DNA of 64,000 bases from B30-G6 sp963701385 (GTDB taxonomy: Bacteria; Desulfobacterota; Desulfobacteria; Desulfobacterales; B30-G6): assembly GCA_963701385.1 (NCBI GenBank), contig CAVOZW010000027.1, positions 248,001 through 312,000 on the forward strand, given 5' to 3'. Positions 59,342 to 64,000 of this stretch are shown piece by piece; the first letter of the stretch is position 1; each line of letters opens with the position of its first letter. The notes under the pieces were generated by a model, which saw nothing but the letters and a program-made list of their open reading frames with translations, had not been told where the DNA came from and ran no database searches. The position numbers and the translations under genes were made by a program.

Positions 59342-62300
59342 TTAATCTCCAATCGTCTGTTTGACCTGTTTCTTGCTGTAAATTAGATAATAGACAACCG
59401 GTATCACCAACAGCGTGAAGGCCGTTGAAACGATCATGCCGAAGATGATGGACCAGGCAAGGCCGCTGAAAATGGGATCCAGGGTAATCGGCCAGGCACC
59501 CAGCGTTGTGGTGCCTGCTGTCAAAAAAATGGGCCGGAAACGTACGGCGCCGGATTCCACAATCGCATCCACGAGAGCACTTCCCCGCTTGACCTGGGTC
59601 CTGATAAAATCAATCAGGATGATGGCGTTCCGAACCACGATCCCGCTCAGGGCGATCATGCCGATCATGGCCGTAGCGGTAAAGAAAACCGGATTTGCAT
59701 AACCACCCACGGGATTGTTTACGATGATATTCAGGAGCGCAAACCCTGGCATGATCCCGATCATGGTCAATGGAATCGAAAGCATAATCACCACCGGTAT
59801 CAGGTAGGACGCGGTTTCATAGACCAGCAGGACATAAATGCCCACCAGGGCGGCCGAGAAGGCAAGACCCAGGTCCCGAAACACATCAAGGGTGATTTTC
59901 CATTCGCCCTCACCACTCCAATCCAGACGGATGCCTTGGGGCAGGGGATTCTCCTTGAAGTGCTTCTGAAGTTCGAGCACGGCATAGGCAGGGCCCCTGC
60001 CGGCCATCTCAGCCGTTACATACACCACGCGTTCCTGGTTTTTGTGGTAGATCGACTTGTCCTGAATCGTTTCCTCAAACCAACCCAACTCTCCCAGTTG
60101 AACCCTGTTCCCGGTGCGACCCATCACGGTGATAGTCTTTAAGCGTGCGATGTCCGATCTGGCTGCCCGGGGGAGACGCAGAACAATCGGCAGTTCATTC
60201 TGTTCCGTCACCAGGTGCACGATTCCTGCCGGCATGCCATCCAAGGCGATTTTGAGCGTCTTGACGATATCCTCGCTAGAAATGCCGTTGAGGCCGGCTT
60301 TTTCGCGATCCACACGGAAGAAATACTTTTGTTGATCCGCTTCCACCATGTCGTCGATGTCTACGACCCCATCGGCCTGATGCATCCGGTCCTTGACCTT
60401 CCGTGCAGCCTCGATCAGTTCGTCATAGGTTTGATGGGGCTGACCGTATATCTCGGCCACGAGGGTGGAAAGAACCGGCGGACCGGGTGGTGCCTCAACC
60501 AATTTGATGCTCACACCGGTCTCTGTGGCAATGGCTGCCATGTCTTTTCGAATCCTCAGCACCATGGCATGGCTCGACATCTCACGGTCATCCCGGTGCA
60601 GCAGGTTCACCCGCACATCGGCAACATTGGCGCCTTCCCGAAGGTAGTAATGACGCACCAGACCGTTGAAATCCATGGGAGAGGCGGCACCGACCGTGGT
60701 GATGGTGTTGGTGACTTCCGGCATGGCCATGAGCAGGTTTTCCACCTTCTGGACCACGGCATCGGTGGTCTCCAGGGTGGTGCCCTCCGGTGGATCGATG
60801 AGCACCTGAAATTCGTTCTTGTTATCGAATGGCAACATCTTCAGCGGGACATGTCCCGTAAGTGTCAAGGCTATGGACACGAAAAACAGGACCGCAATCA
60901 CGAAAAGGAGCACAAAGCTCTTGGCCTTTGAGTTGACAAAAGGCAGAATGACCCGGCGGTACAATCGGTAAGTGCTTGTCTTGGTAAGGTCATAGGGTTC
61001 TTCACCGGCATCCTCCTGCTTCAACAGTTTGGCGGAAACCCAGGGGGTGATGGCAAAGGAAACGACCATGGACATGAGCATGGCCAGGGGCACATTCAAG
61101 GCCATGGGCCGCATATAGGGACCCATCATGCCGGTAATGAAAAACAGGGGCAGAAAAGAAACAATAATAGCCAAAGTAGCCAGGATTACCGGTGGCATGA
61201 CCTCGTTGATCGCGATGGAGATGGCTTCCAGTTTCTTGCGGCCCCCCATGGTCAGGTGCCGGTAGATATTTTCCACACTCACAATGGGGTCATCCACCAC
61301 GAGCCCCAAGGCCAGAATGAGGGCAAAAAGCGTTACCCGGTTGATGGTGTAGCCAAACAGGTAGTTGAAAATCAGGACCAGGGAATAGGTGATGGGTACC
61401 GCAATGGCCACAATGGTACCGGTGCGCCACCCCATGTAAAAGGTAATCAGCGCAATCACGGTGATAATCGCTTCCGCAAGGCTCTTGACCAGGCTGTTGA
61501 CCTTGTCGTTGGCGGTTTCTCCGTAATTTCGTGTGATTTGGTAGCTCACGTTGTGGGGCAGCACGTCCTGTTTCATCTCCTGCATGCTTTCTTCGATTTG
61601 CCTGGCAACCCAGACCGCATTGCTGCCCTTTTTCTTGGCCACCGCAATGGTGACCGCCGGGTAGGTTCTGCTGCCCGACACCTTGTGACCGTCATCTGGA
61701 TGGGCCGGTCCGAAACCTATTCGGCTGTAGGAAAGCACCTCCTCGGGGCCGTCCAGCACCGCTGCGACATCCCGCAGGTAGACAGGCCTGCCCTGGTGGA
61801 GTGAGACGAGCAAGTTCTTGATCTCTTGAATATTCTTGACAAAAGGGCCCGCTTCGACCCGAATCACCTGATTGGCTTTTGAGTATTCGCCGCTCTGCAT
61901 CTGGGCATTTGACACCTGAATTGCCCCGGCCACTTCCATGGCGGAAAGACCGTAGGCAGCCAGGCGTTCCGGATCCAGATAGACGTAGGCCACTCGTTTT
62001 CGGCCACCGTGCACACTGATTCTGGCGCTGTCGGGAATGTGCTGCAATTTTCCGACGACCTCCTCGGCTATACGGTACAAATGGTGATCGTCCACCGCCT
62101 CACTGTAGAGAGTCACATTGACGATGGGAACGTCGTCGATTTCAATGGGCTTGATAATCCATCCGCTGATCCCGGGCGTCACGCGATCCATGTTCTGGCT
62201 GATTTTATTGTAAAGTTTGATGAGACTCTCTTCACGATCCTGCCCCACATGGAATCGAACCGTAACAACGGCCATGCCCGGACGCGACATGGAATACACA

Positions 62301-62557
62301 TATTCGACACCATCGATTTGATAGAGAAGCCGTTCAAGACGGGCAGAGACCAATTTTTCAACCTCTTCGGCACTGCCGCCTGGATAGGCAATCATCACAT
62401 CGGCCAAGGGAACGACGATCTGCGGCTCTTCTTCACGGGACGTAACGGCCAGGGCCACCACACCTGCCAGGAGGCTGATGATAATCAGCAGGATAGCGAG
62501 GTTTCCCTTCAGAAAGGATTCGATGATGTTGGAGATGACGGATGGTTTGTGATCCAT
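59342..62557 (-). CDS. RND family efflux transporter, inner-membrane pump
   Basis: A 1071-residue AcrB-like protein. GGAGG precedes the ATG, and the ATG follows the adaptor stop directly (TAAATG). The first membrane segment lies at about 17-36 (LAILLIIISLLAGVVALAVT), and the periplasmic docking and porter domains follow. The proton-relay helix has FALILALGLVVDDPIVSVEN with the Asp pair. The second half repeats the pattern (ALVGIYVLLVYETASYLIPV). The type resembles hydrophobic-substrate or metal exporters; the specificity cannot be told. It works with the adaptor and TolC encoded upstream. Confidence 0.95.
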   Translation of the reverse strand: MDHKPSVISNIIESFLKGNLAILLIIISLLAGVVALAVTSREEEPQIVVPLADVMIAYPGGSAEEVEKLVSARLERLLYQIDGVEYVYSMSRPGMAVVTVRFHVGQDREESLIKLYNKISQNMDRVTPGISGWIIKPIEIDDVPIVNVTLYSEAVDDHHLYRIAEEVVGKLQHIPDSARISVHGGRKRVAYVYLDPERLAAYGLSAMEVAGAIQVSNAQMQSGEYSKANQVIRVEAGPFVKNIQEIKNLLVSLHQGRPVYLRDVAAVLDGPEEVLSYSRIGFGPAHPDDGHKVSGSRTYPAVTIAVAKKKGSNAVWVARQIEESMQEMKQDVLPHNVSYQITRNYGETANDKVNSLVKSLAEAIITVIALITFYMGWRTGTIVAIAVPITYSLVLIFNYLFGYTINRVTLFALILALGLVVDDPIVSVENIYRHLTMGGRKKLEAISIAINEVMPPVILATLAIIVSFLPLFFITGMMGPYMRPMALNVPLAMLMSMVVSFAITPWVSAKLLKQEDAGEEPYDLTKTSTYRLYRRVILPFVNSKAKSFVLLFVIAVLFFVSIALTLTGHVPLKMLPFDNKNEFQVLIDPPEGTTLETTDAVVQKVENLLMAMPEVTNTITTVGAASPMDFNGLVRHYYLREGANVADVRVNLLHRDDREMSSHAMVLRIRKDMAAIATETGVSIKLVEAPPGPPVLSTLVAEIYGQPHQTYDELIEAARKVKDRMHQADGVVDIDDMVEADQQKYFFRVDREKAGLNGISSEDIVKTLKIALDGMPAGIVHLVTEQNELPIVLRLPRAARSDIARLKTITVMGRTGNRVQLGELGWFEETIQDKSIYHKNQERVVYVTAEMAGRGPAYAVLELQKHFKENPLPQGIRLDWSGEGEWKITLDVFRDLGLAFSAALVGIYVLLVYETASYLIPVVIMLSIPLTMIGIMPGFALLNIIVNNPVGGYANPVFFTATAMIGMIALSGIVVRNAIILIDFIRTQVKRGSALVDAIVESGAVRFRPIFLTAGTTTLGAWPITLDPIFSGLAWSIIFGMIVSTAFTLLVIPVVYYLIYSKKQVKQTIGD

Positions 62558-63619
62558 TTACAAATCCTCCTTCAGGGGGGATACCAGGATGAGGTCTCCC
62601 TGAGACAGCCCGGACAGAATTTCAATTTCTTTTCCGAAAGAGGGGCCCGATTTCACCATCCGTCTGACCACCCGGTTCTTCTGGACCAGATGGACCATTT
62701 CCAGCTGCCCCGACAGGATAATGGCACTTGCCGGCACCAGAACAGCCGGGTGGGGGTCTTCGAACACCCATACGCGGCCGAATGTACCCGGAAGGATCTC
62801 TCCTTTATTGTTGTCGATGTGGATCTTGACCTCTTGGGTTCGGCTCAACGGATCGATTTCACTCACAATTTCAGACACCCGCCCCCTGAAGGGTCGATTC
62901 GGACGATCAAGACTGATATCAACCACCTGCCCAAGGGACAGTTTCTCGATCAGGCGAACCGGAACCGGCACTTCAAGACGCATCTTGAGTGGATCGTATA
63001 CACCCAACAGAACCTGGCCTGGGTTGGCCAGATCGCCTTTCTCCACCCGCCGGTCCGTGACCATACCGTTGATGGGAGATTTAATCTGGGTATAGGTGAG
63101 CAGGACGTTGATTTCAGCTATCTGGGACTGGGCGCCCTTGTAGATGGACTCCGCGGCCGTCAGGGACTGTTCCGTGGCAGCCTTTTGTTTATAAAGAGAC
63201 AGCGTTCTGTTGTATTCCGTGCGGGATTGTTTGAGTTGAATGTTGGCCGCGGCCAGTTTCTCCTGCATTTCGCGACTGTCCAGTTCGATCAGCACCTGCC
63301 CCTTTTTGACTGACTGACCTGCCGAGGCAAAGATACTGCTGACATAGGCACTGATCCGCGCGCTCAAATGCACGCTTTCTTCCGAAGCAACCGTCCCCAC
63401 CACATCGATTTTTGCCGCGACAGGTTTCACGTTGACGGTGTACGTCACGGCATTTTCAGGCAAGGGTTTCCCCACCGCGATGTCTAGCTTCCCTGCCGCT
63501 GTTTTTTCGTGAAAGACCCCCCCTGTCCATGCGATCATGAACACCAGACCCACGATAGAAACCGGCCATTTAATAAAGCGTATCACCCTGGTTCCCTGCC
63601 CTTTTTTCTGCTCAGACAT
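62558..63619 (-). CDS. RND efflux periplasmic adaptor subunit
   Basis: A 353-residue membrane-fusion protein with AGGGGG upstream of the ATG. An N-terminal signal anchor is at about 15-34 (WPVSIVGLVFMIAWTGGVFH). The barrel and lipoyl domains show VGTVASEESVHLSARISAYV and VKKGQVLIELDSREMQEKLA, a helical hairpin follows (AANIQLKQSRTEYNRTLSLY), then TYTQIKSPINGMVTDRRVEK, and the beta-barrel end. It links the pump with the outer-membrane channel. The start codon of the pump overlaps its stop context. Confidence 0.94.
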   Translation of the reverse strand: MSEQKKGQGTRVIRFIKWPVSIVGLVFMIAWTGGVFHEKTAAGKLDIAVGKPLPENAVTYTVNVKPVAAKIDVVGTVASEESVHLSARISAYVSSIFASAGQSVKKGQVLIELDSREMQEKLAAANIQLKQSRTEYNRTLSLYKQKAATEQSLTAAESIYKGAQSQIAEINVLLTYTQIKSPINGMVTDRRVEKGDLANPGQVLLGVYDPLKMRLEVPVPVRLIEKLSLGQVVDISLDRPNRPFRGRVSEIVSEIDPLSRTQEVKIHIDNNKGEILPGTFGRVWVFEDPHPAVLVPASAIILSGQLEMVHLVQKNRVVRRMVKSGPSFGKEIEILSGLSQGDLILVSPLKEDL

Positions 63620-63694
63620 GTTCGCCCCCTATTGATGCCTTCTGCTGTTATTTGCCTTTCAGGCGTCATTTGTTCTATCGAACGACATTTCTTC

Positions 63695-63728
63695 CCCTCG
63701 AACCCTTGGATCCTTGAACCCATGAACC
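63695..63728 (-). repeat. 8-base G-rich repeat array after the TolC stop
   Basis: On the minus strand, GGGTTCAT GGGTTCAA GGATCCAA GGGTTCGA GGGG (63727 down to 63691) forms an 8-base-period array that starts right after the TolC-like stop at 63729. It is the same family as at 36290-36313. Confidence 0.65.
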
Positions 63729-64000
63729 CTATTCTATAAAACGCTCCACCGCCAACCCCCGAGCCCTGTCAAAATTGGATAGGGCTGTCAGGTATTCGTA
63801 ATATGCCGCAACACTCCTGGTTTTCTGAGTGGTCAATCCCACCTGAGCTGTCAACAACAACGAAATCTCCGCCACACCTTCTTTGTAAAGCTCCGCAGTA
63901 ATGCGCAGCGCTTCACTGGCACTCTCGATACTCTTTTCACTCACCTCCAGTCGCTCCCAGGCATCCATCGCCTGGAGATATGCCTGGTGGAGATCCAATC
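63729..64000 (-). CDS. TolC-family outer membrane efflux protein, N-terminus beyond right edge
   Basis: The frame is open to the window end; the C-terminal 90 residues are present. It shows the helical repeat of TolC-like channels: AWERLEVSEKSIESASEALR, ITAELYKEGVAEISLLLTAQ, AAYYEYLTALSNFDRARGLA. The YKEGVAxxxxLLxAQ pattern is typical. It is the outer-membrane part of the tripartite pump and the first known gene of the efflux operon here. Confidence 0.88.
   Translation of the reverse strand, partial: LDLHQAYLQAMDAWERLEVSEKSIESASEALRITAELYKEGVAEISLLLTAQVGLTTQKTRSVAAYYEYLTALSNFDRARGLAVERFIE

Noticed and set aside
62009..63313. 434-codon open frame on the plus strand
   Set aside because: Antisense to the RND pump and adaptor.
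1..64000. tRNA, rRNA or CRISPR arrays
   Set aside because: No cloverleaf-like, ribosomal or regularly spaced 25-40-base direct repeats were recognised; the G-rich arrays have 8-9-base units only.
1..64000. Prophage or complete insertion sequence
   Set aside because: No integrase, transposase or phage structural genes were found among the proteins.

Overview
The window reads as chromosomal DNA of an anaerobic, fatty-acid- or aromatic-acid-degrading Desulfobacterota bacterium, probably a Desulfobacterales-type sulfate reducer. This placement is inferred from gene content: many acyl-CoA dehydrogenases with ETF, a split glycine decarboxylase, a MetF carrying a MetV-like zinc module, a nucleoside-diphosphate-forming acyl-CoA synthetase subunit, a rubrerythrin/PerR pair, ferredoxin-nitroreductase and several OYE-type flavoenzymes. 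No tRNA, rRNA, CRISPR array, complete prophage or intact transposase gene was seen.

Layout. 1-5035 (minus): a catabolic run with an AtuA/DUF1446 protein (cut by the left edge), a crotonase, a TetR regulator and two acyl-CoA dehydrogenases. 5036-5465: AT-rich regulatory gap. 5466-13604 (plus): a C1/lipoate block of Lrp regulator, a GcvT-SHMT fusion, GcvH, GcvPA, GcvPB, LipB and LipA; these together cleave glycine, interconvert glycine and serine, and make the lipoyl group GcvH needs. 13615-17100: nitroreductase, then a scarred stretch with remnants of a DUF2284 protein, a peroxiredoxin-like protein, a response regulator and a second copy of the lipA 3' end, around a CAP-domain lipoprotein and a small secreted protein. 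17110-22000 (minus): rubrerythrin, PerR-like Fur protein, YceI, an unknown lipoprotein, a degraded group II intron end and a possible PEP/pyruvate-binding-domain protein. 22292-25406 (plus): a phosphorelay of two receiver-only regulators, a membrane histidine kinase and a kinase-like protein with a degenerate ATPase half. 25461-33876: mixed housekeeping and small genes (IlvD, DUF6429, orphan HicB, HAD hydrolase, OmpA-like lipoprotein).

34025-50426 is a large acyl-CoA island, mostly minus: crotonase, aminoglycoside-phosphotransferase-like protein, acyl-CoA synthetase subunit (plus), methyltransferase (plus), ETF alpha and beta, thiolase, bifunctional hydratase/dehydrogenase, a 600-residue acyl-CoA dehydrogenase, a frameshifted carboxyltransferase, 3-hydroxyacyl-CoA dehydrogenase, an ACAD10/11-like dehydrogenase and a histidine phosphatase. 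It could carry out whole rounds of beta-oxidation with electrons passed to ETF. 50823-57148 (minus): SurE, a broken sigma-54 activator fragment, two OYE-type reductases (the second frameshifted), nitronate monooxygenase and a thioesterase. 57325-58908: MetF-MetV fusion. 58971-64000 (minus): PII-like protein and an RND efflux system (pump, adaptor, TolC cut by the right edge).

The most unusual material is between genes. A hairpin-rich repeat with conserved ends occurs four times; one 138-bp copy sits inside the sigma-54 gene, which shows that it moved. G-rich arrays with 8- or 9-base periods start just after many stop codons. A large inverted-repeat element supplies the last codons and the stop of one gene.
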